Of a DNA stretch of 32,156 nucleotides, positions 22,334 through 30,515 are shown piece by piece. The stretch is from Cyclobacteriaceae bacterium. GTDB taxonomy: Bacteria; Bacteroidota; Bacteroidia; Cytophagales; Cyclobacteriaceae. A program made the position numbers and the translations under genes. The stretch covers positions 1 to 32,156 of the forward strand of contig CANGUK010000014.1 of NCBI GenBank assembly GCA_947457095.1, read 5' to 3'. The notes below the pieces were generated by a model. It worked only from the letters and a program-made list of their open reading frames with translations, was not told the origin of the DNA and made no database searches. How positions within the stretch are numbered: the first letter of the stretch is position 1; every line of letters begins with the position of its first letter.

Positions 22334-23569
22334 ATGCTAAAAATCTTACATACCGCTGACTGGCACTTGGGCAAGCGACTCCAAGAGTACACAAGAATAG
22401 CCGAACAAAAATTAGTGCTAGATGAAATTTGCCAAGTGGCAGACCAAGAAGAGGTAGACCTTGTTCTTTTGGCGGGAGATATTTTTGACGCCTTCAATCC
22501 GAGCCACGAATCGGTTGAACTCTTGTACAAAACCCTGCGCAGGTTATCCAAAAATGGCATGCGACCTGTAGTTGCCATTTCAGGCAATCACGATAGCACT
22601 CAGTTTGTGGAAGCACCAGATCCTTTGGCCAGAGAATTGGGTATTCTTTTTTACAGCCGCTACGACAGCACCATCTCTTGCGGCACCTTGGAAGGAGGGC
22701 TTGAAATCACCAAATCTGACACTGGATTTGTTGAACTCAGGCTTCCTAAGTACGATTTTCCCATTCGTATCCTCCTTGCTCCCTATGCCAACGAGGTCAG
22801 CCTTCGCACCTATTTGGGTGAAGAAAATCGGGAAGAAGCTTTTCGGGAATTGCTTGCTCAGAATTGGAAGACCCTTGCAGACCGGTATTGCGATGATAAA
22901 GGAGTCAATTTATTTATGGGACATTTCTTTTTTATGGAAGAGGGGAGTACAATTCCCCCAGATGCAGAGCCTGAATCCGAACGTCCAATATTGCATGTTG
23001 GCGGTACACAATCCTTGTTTACCCAACAACTGCCCCACCAAATTCAATATGCCGCACTGGGGCACTTACACCGCTACCAAACAGTGAGCAATACTCCCTG
23101 TCCTGTAGTGTATTCGAGTTCCCCGCTCGCCTATTCCTTCTCTGAAGCAGATCAAGAAAAAAATGTAGTGCTCATCCATGCACAACCTGGGCAGCCGGTA
23201 AAGTACCATCCCATCGCTCTGAAGCAAGGCCGACCACTTTACAGGGTAAGCTTTGACAACCTACCAGACACCCTAAACTGGCTGGAAAATCACCCCTACT
23301 GCTTCGTGGAAGTGACCTACCAAACTGATGAATCCATCGATGCCGCTACGCGAAAGGCCATCTTGAAGGCCCATGATGGGATCGTCAATTTGATTCCTCA
23401 ACTCAGTCATGGAGCAGGTCTGGCAAGGGAAGAGCTGCGTGCTGAAGACCTCAGTCGAGATATGGAAACCCTCTTTCGCCTTTTCTATACCAGCGAAAAA
23501 GGACAGGAGCCCAATGCATATCTGGTAGACTTGTTTAAAGAAGTATTGAGTAAAACTACTGCCTCATGA
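22334..23569 (+). CDS. sbcD: Exonuclease subunit SbcD
   Basis: The 411-residue protein is the Mre11-like nuclease of the SbcCD complex, which opens hairpins and trims double-stranded DNA ends in a Mn-dependent reaction. The N-terminal metallophosphoesterase motifs are intact: HTADWHLGK (Asp, His), LAGDIFD, SGNHDS, GHFFFME and YAALGHLHRYQ. A C-terminal capping domain follows (about 280-400). It starts with an ATG at 22334 and overlaps sbcC by four bases (ATGA), so nuclease and ATPase subunits are translationally coupled. Length is typical for SbcD. Confidence 0.97.
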   Translation: MLKILHTADWHLGKRLQEYTRIAEQKLVLDEICQVADQEEVDLVLLAGDIFDAFNPSHESVELLYKTLRRLSKNGMRPVVAISGNHDSTQFVEAPDPLARELGILFYSRYDSTISCGTLEGGLEITKSDTGFVELRLPKYDFPIRILLAPYANEVSLRTYLGEENREEAFRELLAQNWKTLADRYCDDKGVNLFMGHFFFMEEGSTIPPDAEPESERPILHVGGTQSLFTQQLPHQIQYAALGHLHRYQTVSNTPCPVVYSSSPLAYSFSEADQEKNVVLIHAQPGQPVKYHPIALKQGRPLYRVSFDNLPDTLNWLENHPYCFVEVTYQTDESIDAATRKAILKAHDGIVNLIPQLSHGAGLAREELRAEDLSRDMETLFRLFYTSEKGQEPNAYLVDLFKEVLSKTTAS

Positions 23570-26500
23570 TTCCTATTCGCCTAGAAATAGAAGGGTTGTA
23601 TTCCTATCGGGAAAAACAAGTCATTGAATTTGAAACCTTGACTGCTGCGGGTCTCTTTGGAATTTTTGGAGCGGTAGGAAGTGGAAAATCTGCCATCTTA
23701 GAAGGTATTTTAATTGCACTTTATGGGAACCCGGAGCGGGTATCCAACTCGGGAGAACGAGGTAGCATGATCAATTTGCAGCACCCACAGGTAGTGCTCA
23801 ATTTCACTTTTAAGTCTGGTCCAAATAACAGCAACATCTACCTTGCCCGATACAGCGTCAAGCGGAACAAGAAAGACTTTGAAAAAATTGAAACTGCCTC
23901 CCACACCTTCTATGAGCAGGTCAACAACGAGTGGGAAGCAACAGAAAAAAGTGCAGCAGAACTCATCGGCATGAGCCGTGAGAACTTCAAACAAACAATC
24001 ATCATCCCACAAGGTAAATTCAGGGAGTTTATCGACCAAAAACCTACCGAGCGGGCCCAGATGATGCAAGATCTTTTTGGGTTGGATCGATTTGACCTTT
24101 CGGCACAAACAGGCAGCTTAGTAAAGCAAGCGCGTGAAGAGAAGATCCGACTAGAAACCCAACTTAAGGGTCTGGAGGAAATAACCTCAGAAAGCTTGCA
24201 ATCCAAGCAGGTTGAATTTGCTACGCTGAGCGAGGCACACTTGCATGCAGGGCAGCTCCTTGCCAAGCAGTTAGGGACATTGACTAAAATGGATGGCGTT
24301 CGTAAATCCTTTCTTGAACTACAAAACCTAAAACAAGTCCAAGCTGGCCTCGCTTCCAGGCTCCCAGAAATGGAAGAAAAACGGAGGCTCTACCGAAGTT
24401 TTCTAAGTGCCAAAACCTACCTAAGGCCCATCTGGGATCGAATTACCGATTTAGAAATGGACTTGGAAAAATACCAGGTAAGTCTAAAGGAATGCCTAGA
24501 AAGCAAACAATCTTTCGAGACTGAAATACAAACCTTGGTTGCAGATGAGAAGAAATTTCGAGAGCTCAATGAGCTACGTCCACAGCGTGAAGGAAAAATT
24601 CGGGATCTCCGAAAAGTCTTAGAAATTCAAGATTTAACAAGCAAAAAAGCGCTTGCCCAACAAGAATTGGACACCTTAGCTCCTGCTCTAGCGCAAAAAA
24701 CTAAAGAAATTCAATCCCTTGAGAAAGAGATTGAAAGCTTGGAGGCAAAAAAAGCTGCGCTACCAATTTCAGACCCTAAGCTGCTAGTAGAACTGAAAAC
24801 AAGCCAGCACCAACTTCAAGAACTCCAAAAGAGAAGAGGGGAAGTAGCACTAGCGCTGCAAGAAAGTGCAGGACAGTTGACCAATAGCATTACCCAATTG
24901 GCTTCATACACTAGCCATCTACCAGAAGGTGTCAAAAGTCTTGAGGACTGGTTGGAGCTTCAAAAATCAGAAGTCAAAAAACTCGAAGCAATTCGAGAAA
25001 ACTTGATTAGAACCCAAGGCTTAGCTACGCATGCACATCTTTTGGAGAATGGGATGCCTTGTCCTATGTGCGGAGCCAGTGAACACCCGAATCCACTGCA
25101 ATCGGGAGAGGCGGCAAAAGCATTGCTTCAGGCAGAAACAGACTTGAAGCAAGCGACTCATGCTTTGGAAGAAATTCGAGAACTCCTCCAGAGAAAAGGC
25201 CTGGAAGAGGCTCAGCTAAGTAATGTTCAAAAAAATCAGGAGCAAAAGCTTCGAGAAAATGAGATCCTACAAAATCAAGAACAGGAGATTTGGGGTCAAC
25301 TAAAGATTTTAGAACTAGCTGATCAAGAACAATTAAGAAAGCGTATTGATGAACTTGAACATGCGTTTCAAGCCACAGAAACCATCCAACAACAGCTCAA
25401 TACACTTCGGAAAACCAGTGCCGAACTTCGTGGTGGTCTGGAAGAGGCTGCCCAAAAATTACAGGAAGCTAAACTCAACCTACAAGATTTTCTTTCACGT
25501 ATAAAAAGTAAAGAACAGGAAATCAAAGATCTAGATTTTTGTAATCCTTACTTTGAAAAGAGCATTTCTGCCATCTTGGGGGAAATTGCCCGAGTGGAAG
25601 AAAACATTGAAACTGCTGCTACTTCTTTGGTTGGGATACAGAAGCATCTACAAAAGCGGCAAATCGATCAATCTAAAAACTTAGCAGACCTTCAAAATTT
25701 TCAATCCTTAGTCCTTCTCACTCAAAAGAGACTTGCGAGCAGCCATGAAGAATTTGCCGAAATGATGGCTACCCATGGTTTTCAAGAGAAAGAAGAACTG
25801 ATTCGCCTTTTCCAGCAGGACTTGGATGCTGAAAAGATGGACACCGAACTTCGAAGTTTTGATCAACAGGTAGCTACTACCAATGCTCGTATCGAAGCCT
25901 TACAGACCGAAGAAGGATTGGCAGACTACTCCGAAGAAAGATTCCAAGCCCTTCAGGAAGAGGTCGCTACCGCCAAGGATCGAGAGAAGGGATTGCAGAC
26001 CCAGGTCACCTTGTTGAACCAAGAACTCCAGGAAATTTCTCGGAAACTCCAAGAGAAACAGGTTCTGGCAGACGCCTTTGAGAAACTGGATATCCGCGAA
26101 ACCAATCTGAAGGAATTGGAACGACTTTTCTCAGGTAAGGGATTTGTTCGCTACGTGAGCTCCATTTACCTCCGGGAACTCTGCAATACTGCCAACAAGA
26201 GCTTCAGGATATTGACCAAAAATAGCCTTAGCCTGGAGATAGACGACAGCAATACCTTCTGGGTGACGGATTACCTAAATGGAGGGAAAAAGCGATTGCT
26301 CAAAACACTTTCTGGAGGACAAACTTTCCAGGCTTCCCTATGCCTTGCCTTAGCCTTGGCTGAAAAAGTAAAAGCACTCAACCAGGCAGATCAGAGTTTC
26401 TTCTTTCTGGATGAGGGATTTGGAGCGCTCGACAAAAATTCACTCCGTGTGGTTTTTGAGACACTCAAAGCTTTGCGCCATGAAAACCGGGTCGTAGGCA

Positions 26501-26598
26501 TCATTAGCCACGTAGAAGAGTTGCAGCAAGAAGTGGGTGTCTATGTGCAAGTGGAGCTGGACGCGGAGCTAGGATCGGCCATCAGCTATTCTTTTTGA
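23566..26598 (+). CDS. sbcC: Exonuclease subunit SbcC (SMC-like ATPase)
   Basis: This 1010-residue protein is the Rad50-like ATPase of SbcCD. It has Walker A at 35-42 (GAVGSGKS), the Q-loop region (TIIIPQGKFREF), and long heptad-rich coiled coils (about 170-480 and 530-860). The zinc hook is Cys499-P-M-Cys502 at almost the exact midpoint, as expected. The ABC signature LSGGQ lies at 915-919, with Walker B FFFLDEGFGALD (Asp949, Glu950) after it. All key residues are present, so the protein should be functional. It begins within the sbcD stop codon, and a convergent terminator lies downstream. Confidence 0.97.
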   Translation: MIPIRLEIEGLYSYREKQVIEFETLTAAGLFGIFGAVGSGKSAILEGILIALYGNPERVSNSGERGSMINLQHPQVVLNFTFKSGPNNSNIYLARYSVKRNKKDFEKIETASHTFYEQVNNEWEATEKSAAELIGMSRENFKQTIIIPQGKFREFIDQKPTERAQMMQDLFGLDRFDLSAQTGSLVKQAREEKIRLETQLKGLEEITSESLQSKQVEFATLSEAHLHAGQLLAKQLGTLTKMDGVRKSFLELQNLKQVQAGLASRLPEMEEKRRLYRSFLSAKTYLRPIWDRITDLEMDLEKYQVSLKECLESKQSFETEIQTLVADEKKFRELNELRPQREGKIRDLRKVLEIQDLTSKKALAQQELDTLAPALAQKTKEIQSLEKEIESLEAKKAALPISDPKLLVELKTSQHQLQELQKRRGEVALALQESAGQLTNSITQLASYTSHLPEGVKSLEDWLELQKSEVKKLEAIRENLIRTQGLATHAHLLENGMPCPMCGASEHPNPLQSGEAAKALLQAETDLKQATHALEEIRELLQRKGLEEAQLSNVQKNQEQKLRENEILQNQEQEIWGQLKILELADQEQLRKRIDELEHAFQATETIQQQLNTLRKTSAELRGGLEEAAQKLQEAKLNLQDFLSRIKSKEQEIKDLDFCNPYFEKSISAILGEIARVEENIETAATSLVGIQKHLQKRQIDQSKNLADLQNFQSLVLLTQKRLASSHEEFAEMMATHGFQEKEELIRLFQQDLDAEKMDTELRSFDQQVATTNARIEALQTEEGLADYSEERFQALQEEVATAKDREKGLQTQVTLLNQELQEISRKLQEKQVLADAFEKLDIRETNLKELERLFSGKGFVRYVSSIYLRELCNTANKSFRILTKNSLSLEIDDSNTFWVTDYLNGGKKRLLKTLSGGQTFQASLCLALALAEKVKALNQADQSFFFLDEGFGALDKNSLRVVFETLKALRHENRVVGIISHVEELQQEVGVYVQVELDAELGSAISYSF

Positions 26599-26611
26599 TT
26601 GGGTGGAAACT

Positions 26612-26673
26612 TTGCGCTTTAAGGCGCAATCAGTCTTGAAACAAAAAAACCCCGGCCAAAACCAGGGATTTTT
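26612..26673. terminator. Convergent terminator region between sbcC and the esterase gene
   Basis: A 6-bp hairpin TTGCGC/GCGCAA (26612-26629) is followed by an imperfect A-stem-T structure at 26645-26673. In the latter an A run, CCC and GG pair with CC, GGG and a T run, with a C/A mismatch and one bulge. The flanking A and T runs let it act on both strands. Confidence 0.65.
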
Positions 26674-26676
26674 GAA

Positions 26677-27297
26677 CTAAGAAACCTTACAAAAAATCGT
26701 TTGATTCACCATGGCCAACTCTTCTGGCCGAATGGTATGCAGTTCGTCTTCAAAAAAGGTGAGACTAACTGCTGCACCCATTCGCTGAAGAAGCTGGGCC
26801 GAATCATTCATTCGTTTCGCAGGGACGTGCATGTCTTCCGCACTTCCACTAATGTGAATGGGGGTACCTTGAAAATCCCCCGAATATTTTTCTTCCTGCA
26901 GCTTTTCCCCAATCAAGCCTCCGGTAAATGCTACTACTCCACCCAATTTTTGCGCATGAAGCGCAGCAAATTCTAAGGAAAGACAGGCACCTTGAGAAAA
27001 GCCGAGGATATAAATCTGCTCCGGTTTTATCCCTTCTTGTACTAGAAATTCAAAAAGAAGAGAAACTTGTTGTATAGACGAATTCAAGGAAGAAAGGTTG
27101 CCTTGATCACTCGCCATAAATCCAAAAGGGTACCAAGTACGTTGAGGGGCTTGAGGAGCATACAATGCAAAATCCTCTAATTTCAAATGAGGTGCTAATG
27201 CTAGAATACTTTCTGCTGTTGCTCCTCTCCCATGAAGGAGAATTAGTACTTTCCTCGCTTGAGCAAGAGGAAGTCCAGCTTGAATCCAGTTAGACAT
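26677..27297 (-). CDS. MhqD-like phospholipase/carboxylesterase
   Basis: The 206-residue serine hydrolase has an alpha/beta-hydrolase fold of the phospholipase/carboxylesterase type: LILLHGRGATAES oxyanion region, nucleophile Ser101 in LGFSQGACLS, Asp155 in SGSAEDMHVP and His187 in DELHTI. There is no signal peptide, so it is cytosolic. It overlaps the upstream dioxygenase-like gene by 8 bp, so expression is coupled. In Bacillus subtilis, MhqO (ring-cleaving dioxygenase) and MhqD (hydrolase of this family) are co-transcribed under a MarR repressor during quinone stress, and the same set is found here. Function by analogy is reasonable but unproved. Confidence 0.88.
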   Translation of the reverse strand: MSNWIQAGLPLAQARKVLILLHGRGATAESILALAPHLKLEDFALYAPQAPQRTWYPFGFMASDQGNLSSLNSSIQQVSLLFEFLVQEGIKPEQIYILGFSQGACLSLEFAALHAQKLGGVVAFTGGLIGEKLQEEKYSGDFQGTPIHISGSAEDMHVPAKRMNDSAQLLQRMGAAVSLTFFEDELHTIRPEELAMVNQTIFCKVS

Positions 27298-28240
27298 AGT
27301 TTTCAGGGATAAAAGTGACCGGTTTCAAAGCAGCTTCAATTTGTTTACGCTTTCCTTCTACCCATTCTGGCAATTTCAGCGCTTCTCCCAACTGTGCTTC
27401 GTCTTCATCGATTGCAAATCCAGGAACATCCGTCGCGATTTCAAATAATACCCCACCGGGCTCTCTAAAATAAATAGACATAAAGTAATTTCGGTCTCGA
27501 ACCTCAGTTACTCCATAGCCCTGCTTCATTAGGCGCTGCTGCATTTCCAACTGGGTGTCGGTAGTGGCGGTTCGAAATGCTAAATGGTGCACGGTACCTG
27601 CACTTTGAACCCCGCGTTGTCCATTGGGATCAACTAGAATATCCACCCACTCACCAGGATTACCAGCAATTCCATACCGGAAGCGATTGCCCTCTTGGCC
27701 ATGCAGGCGGTAATTCATGCTCTCAACGAGCAAGCGTTCTGTCAACTCCTTGCTTCGGAGGGCCAAAGTAGCTCCATAGAACCCCTTGATGGAATGCTCG
27801 ATCGGAACTGCACCATAGGTCCAGCCTGCTCGATTGTCATCTCGATTGGCAATGAGTTCGATACCCATGCCATCCTGGTCTTCAAAGCGGATAAGGGAAT
27901 GTCCAAAGCGGATCAATCGATCCGAAACAGGAATACCAAATCTTTTGAGGCGGCTTTCCCAATAATCCAAACTATCGATGCCCACCGAAAAAGCAGTGTA
28001 GGTCAATTCCCCAACGCCCTTCCGACCTCGCATCGCTCCCACAAATGGGAAGGTGGTGAAGACTGTCCCTGGTCTTCCTAAGGCATCTCCAAAATAAAAA
28101 TGGTAGACATCAGGGGCATCAAAATTGATGGTTTTTTTGACCAATCGAAGCCCCAAAATTCCCGCATAGAAATTTACATTTTGTTGAGGATCTCCAGAGA
28201 TGGCGGTGATGTGATGGATTCCTAAAATTAACGGTTGCAT
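27290..28240 (-). CDS. VOC-family ring-cleaving dioxygenase-like protein (MhqO-like)
   Basis: This 316-residue cytosolic protein has two pairs of vicinal-oxygen-chelate modules. It opens with GIHHITAISGDPQQNVNFYAGILGLR, typical of MhqO/LinE-like ring-cleaving dioxygenases. The likely Fe(II) triad is His10, His218 or His219 (GTVHHLAF), and Glu267 (GVLFEIATD). Such enzymes are proposed to cleave hydroquinone-type rings. It precedes and overlaps the esterase gene. Only 12 nt separate its ATG from the T tract of an upstream terminator hairpin, so transcription must come by read-through or from a promoter upstream of the hairpin. Family is secure; substrate is inferred. Confidence 0.9.
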   Translation of the reverse strand: MQPLILGIHHITAISGDPQQNVNFYAGILGLRLVKKTINFDAPDVYHFYFGDALGRPGTVFTTFPFVGAMRGRKGVGELTYTAFSVGIDSLDYWESRLKRFGIPVSDRLIRFGHSLIRFEDQDGMGIELIANRDDNRAGWTYGAVPIEHSIKGFYGATLALRSKELTERLLVESMNYRLHGQEGNRFRYGIAGNPGEWVDILVDPNGQRGVQSAGTVHHLAFRTATTDTQLEMQQRLMKQGYGVTEVRDRNYFMSIYFREPGGVLFEIATDVPGFAIDEDEAQLGEALKLPEWVEGKRKQIEAALKPVTFIPENYV

Positions 28241-28252
28241 AGACGAAACGAT

Positions 28253-28282
28253 AAAAAAGGAAGCTTCTAGAAAAGAAGCTCC
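28253..28282 (-). terminator. Intra-cluster terminator/attenuator between YceI and dioxygenase genes
   Basis: GGAAGCTTCT (28259-28268) pairs with AGAAGCTCC (28274-28282), one bulged base, 5-nt loop. On the minus strand six T residues follow (28258-28253), 12 nt before the dioxygenase ATG. It should end MarR-YceI transcripts at least partly. Confidence 0.75.
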
Positions 28283-28310
28283 CCTTGAGTTGGTTTAGTT
28301 TTCGACTGAC

Positions 28311-28835
28311 TTATTGCTTGACCAATTGCACGCTGAATTGCAAGCGCACTTGGTCACTAACTACCACTGATCCTGCCTCGGTGATGGCAGACCAGGTCAA
28401 GCCAAAATCTTTGCGATTGATTTTGCCTTCAATCTCAAACCCAGCTTTGGTCTGTCCGTAAGGATCAGCCACTGTGCCGCCGTAGGTCACCTCTAGTGCA
28501 ACTTCCTTCGTGATTCCTTTAAGGGTAAGGTTACCTACCAACTGGTATTCTCCACCTTGGTTGGCCAACTTGCCTACAAAAGAAATGCTTGGAAAATTAG
28601 CCGTATCAAAAAAGTCAGCAGACTTCAAGTGTTGATCACGGTCAGATTGGTTGGTGTCGATGCTGTCTACCGCTAGGTTGAATGCAACTGTTGCTCCTGA
28701 AAAATCATCAGAGGTGGATTCTGCAGTTCCTTCAAACTTGCGGAAATAGCCAGTTACTGTAGAAATCACCAAGTGCTTTACTTTAAATGCTACCTCGGAG
28801 TGGGTAGGGTCGATGATCCATTTTGTGGTGCTCAT
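28311..28835 (-). CDS. Cytosolic YceI-family protein
   Basis: The 174-residue protein is a YceI lipocalin-like barrel without a signal peptide. It begins TKWIIDPTHSEVAFKVKHLVIS, the classic opening of the family, followed by VTGYFRKFEGTAE, HLKSADFFDTANFPSISF, LVGNLTLKGITKEVALEV and FEIEGKINRKDFGLTW. Unlike the copy at 1993-2577 it should stay in the cytoplasm. It lies 53 nt downstream of the MarR gene and is followed by a terminator, so MarR-YceI is the main transcript. YceI genes next to stress regulators are common in Bacteroidota; the ligand, perhaps a quinone or isoprenoid, is unknown. Confidence 0.92.
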   Translation of the reverse strand: MSTTKWIIDPTHSEVAFKVKHLVISTVTGYFRKFEGTAESTSDDFSGATVAFNLAVDSIDTNQSDRDQHLKSADFFDTANFPSISFVGKLANQGGEYQLVGNLTLKGITKEVALEVTYGGTVADPYGQTKAGFEIEGKINRKDFGLTWSAITEAGSVVVSDQVRLQFSVQLVKQ

Positions 28836-28888
28836 TGTGGTTTGTGTTTAGGTATTAGATAAAATTTAACTAGAAAGTTCGGTTGGAC

Positions 28889-29341
28889 TCACCCTCGAAG
28901 TTTGTCCAGCAATCCATTGAGGAGATCGAGTTCGGATTCTTCGAGGTGAATTACTTTTTTATTGATGGTAGCAATTTGAGGCTCCAATAACTCCAATAGG
29001 CGTAAGCCTTTTTCGGTAATGAGCACATCTACTTTTCGGCGATTTTCGGGGCATTCATCCCGCTTTACCAACTCCTTCGCCTTCAACTTGTCCACCAGTC
29101 TGGATGCATTCGACATGGTATTGAGCATGCGTTCTTGGATTGCTGCTATAGTCGCTGGCTTTCCTTGCTGCCCCCGCAAAATCCGCAACACGTTGTATTG
29201 CTCTGGAGAGAGATCTTGGGGTTTTAGTACAGCCGTTTGAAAGCCCACCAAGTAGCTGTGCGTGTACAGCAAGTTGACTACTGCTTTGTTGTACACATCT
29301 TTAAACTGGGTTTGCTTGATCGCTTCTTCTATTTTTCCCAT
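28889..29341 (-). CDS. MarR-family transcriptional regulator
   Basis: This 150-residue winged-helix protein has dimerisation helices at both ends and the DNA-binding region LSPEQYNVLRIL ... TIAAIQERMLNTMSNASRLVDKLKAKELVKRDECPENRRKVDVLITEKG. The final part is the wing with the usual RRxxxV pattern. Cys97 is the only Cys and sits in the wing, a possible electrophile or oxidant switch. I chose the ATG at 29341; an in-frame TTG five codons earlier is less likely. Overlapping palindromes 20-38 nt upstream (29361-29379) suggest autorepression. Position and neighbours resemble the MhqR quinone-sensing repressor, but the palindrome looks closer to the OhrR-type TACAATT/AATTGTA box. Confidence 0.92.
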   Translation of the reverse strand: MGKIEEAIKQTQFKDVYNKAVVNLLYTHSYLVGFQTAVLKPQDLSPEQYNVLRILRGQQGKPATIAAIQERMLNTMSNASRLVDKLKAKELVKRDECPENRRKVDVLITEKGLRLLELLEPQIATINKKVIHLEESELDLLNGLLDKLRG

Positions 29342-29360
29342 CGAATTCAAATTCAATTAA

Positions 29361-29379
29361 TGTATATACAATTATTGTA
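29361..29379. promoter_or_regulatory. Putative MarR operator (two overlapping palindromes)
   Basis: TGTATATACA (29361-29370) is a perfect 10-bp palindrome. TACAATTATTGTA (29367-29379) is a perfect 6-1-6 palindrome overlapping it by four bases. Both lie just upstream of the MarR ATG. MarR proteins bind such 10-20-bp A+T-rich palindromes and usually repress their own genes. No exact -33/-7 match could be placed here. Confidence 0.6.
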
Positions 29380-29506
29380 GGTAAAAGGTTCGTGTCTTGC
29401 TAAAAAAAAATACCAAGAGCGCCTAAACACTTGATAAATAGCCTATTTAAATCGTGGGAATATCGCAATTATGCCAGTGCCCCATAGGAGTTAAGCATGC
29501 GGATAC

Positions 29507-29635
29507 TTGTCAACAGCTGACGGTCGACAGACCACAGTCAATTGCAGTTTACTACTAAAAAACGTATTTAAATTTGAATGCAAAAATCCGTTGTCCCCAA
29601 CTTGCTGCCAACTATGGACCGCCGACCGTTGTCAA
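29507..29635. repeat. Degenerate heptad-repeat element in inverted orientation
   Basis: Block 1 (about 29507-29549) reads in 7-nt steps such as TGTCAAC, AGCTGAC, GGTCGAC, AGACCAC and AGTCAAT. Block 2 (about 29592-29635) carries the same kind of heptads on the other strand (CGGTCGG, CGGTCCA, TAGTTGG). Aligning 29522-29549 with the reverse complement of 29599-29627 gives about 19 matches in 28 positions with one gap; many differences are transitions. A 49-nt A+T-rich spacer separates the blocks. The end of block 2 supplies the stop codon of the alpha/beta-hydrolase gene. Confidence 0.55.
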
Positions 29636-30426
29636 CTTTTCAGCCAATCCTTCAGCAATTGGTTGACCTCCTCAGGCTTTTCGATGCAGCTGCTGTGTCC
29701 AGCACCTGAGATGGTCTCGAGCTTGGCTCCTGCAATTCCCTGCTGAATAAATGCCGCTTTTTGCGGGGTAGTCGCCACATCCTCATCACCCACAATCACC
29801 ATGGTAGGACAAGTGATTTTGGCAAGCTCCTCCTCTACACCCTTCCGGTAGATTACCCCTTCCACAGGGCCCGTGATGCTTTTTTTATTGGATGCCAATT
29901 CTTTTTTCCAACGGCGAATGGAATCCCCATTCGCAGAATTTTGAAGCCAGCTGTGGGCAAACATGATTTTCATGACCTTATTGGCGATGGGAGGAATAAT
30001 CCCAATCCAACGTACAATTCCGTTGAGCAGTTTGTATTGGGGCAGGTTTTCTATAGGCTCTGCATTCGCAGAGGTTTCCAGCAGCACCAAACTTTTGATA
30101 AGCTCCGGATGCCGGGCAGCCAATCGCATGCCTACAAAACCTCCCATGGATAACCCAATAAAATGAACAGGACCATCCACTAAATGTCGAATCAAGGCCG
30201 CCGCATCTGATGCTACGGTATCCATGTCATAAGGTCCCTTCATATCACTTTTTCCTTGGCCTCGGTGGTCGTAGGCAATGACACGATAGGATTTGGAAAG
30301 CTCAGCTACTTGAGCTTCAAACATCCGGTGACTCCAGAGCAGACCATGGGAAAAAACTAGGGTCTCTGGACCAGTACCGACTTCTTCGTAATAAAGGTTA
30401 AGGGAGGGAAGGGAAAGATAAGGCAT
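29632..30426 (-). CDS. Alpha/beta-fold hydrolase
   Basis: The 264-residue cytosolic enzyme has the standard alpha/beta-hydrolase layout: VFSHGLLWSHRMF oxyanion loop, AYDHRGQGKSD, nucleophile Ser93 in IGLSMGGFVG, an acid at Asp214 or Asp216 in IVGDEDVAT, and His244 in GAGHSSCIE. A lid region lies at about 125-195. The overall pattern is that of 3-oxoadipate enol-lactonase or haloperoxidase-type esterases, but these names cover many activities and the substrate is not predictable. It is separated from the amidohydrolase gene by a terminator. Its last codons and TGA lie in a repetitive element, so the natural C-terminus may have been altered slightly. Confidence 0.88.
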   Translation of the reverse strand: MPYLSLPSLNLYYEEVGTGPETLVFSHGLLWSHRMFEAQVAELSKSYRVIAYDHRGQGKSDMKGPYDMDTVASDAAALIRHLVDGPVHFIGLSMGGFVGMRLAARHPELIKSLVLLETSANAEPIENLPQYKLLNGIVRWIGIIPPIANKVMKIMFAHSWLQNSANGDSIRRWKKELASNKKSITGPVEGVIYRKGVEEELAKITCPTMVIVGDEDVATTPQKAAFIQQGIAGAKLETISGAGHSSCIEKPEEVNQLLKDWLKS

Positions 30427-30458
30427 AAATTGGGGGTAATGAGTTTGTTGTTGCTATC

Positions 30459-30497
30459 AAAAAAAGGAGGAGAGTACCTAAATGCTACCCTCCTCCT
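30459..30497 (-). terminator. Terminator of the amidohydrolase gene
   Basis: AGGAGGAGAGTA (30465-30476) pairs with TACCCTCCTCCT (30486-30497) with one mismatch and a 9-nt loop. On the minus strand the stem is followed by seven T residues. It lies about 19 nt past the stop codon. Confidence 0.88.
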
Positions 30498-30515
30498 ACT
30501 TTAAATTAATTAAGC

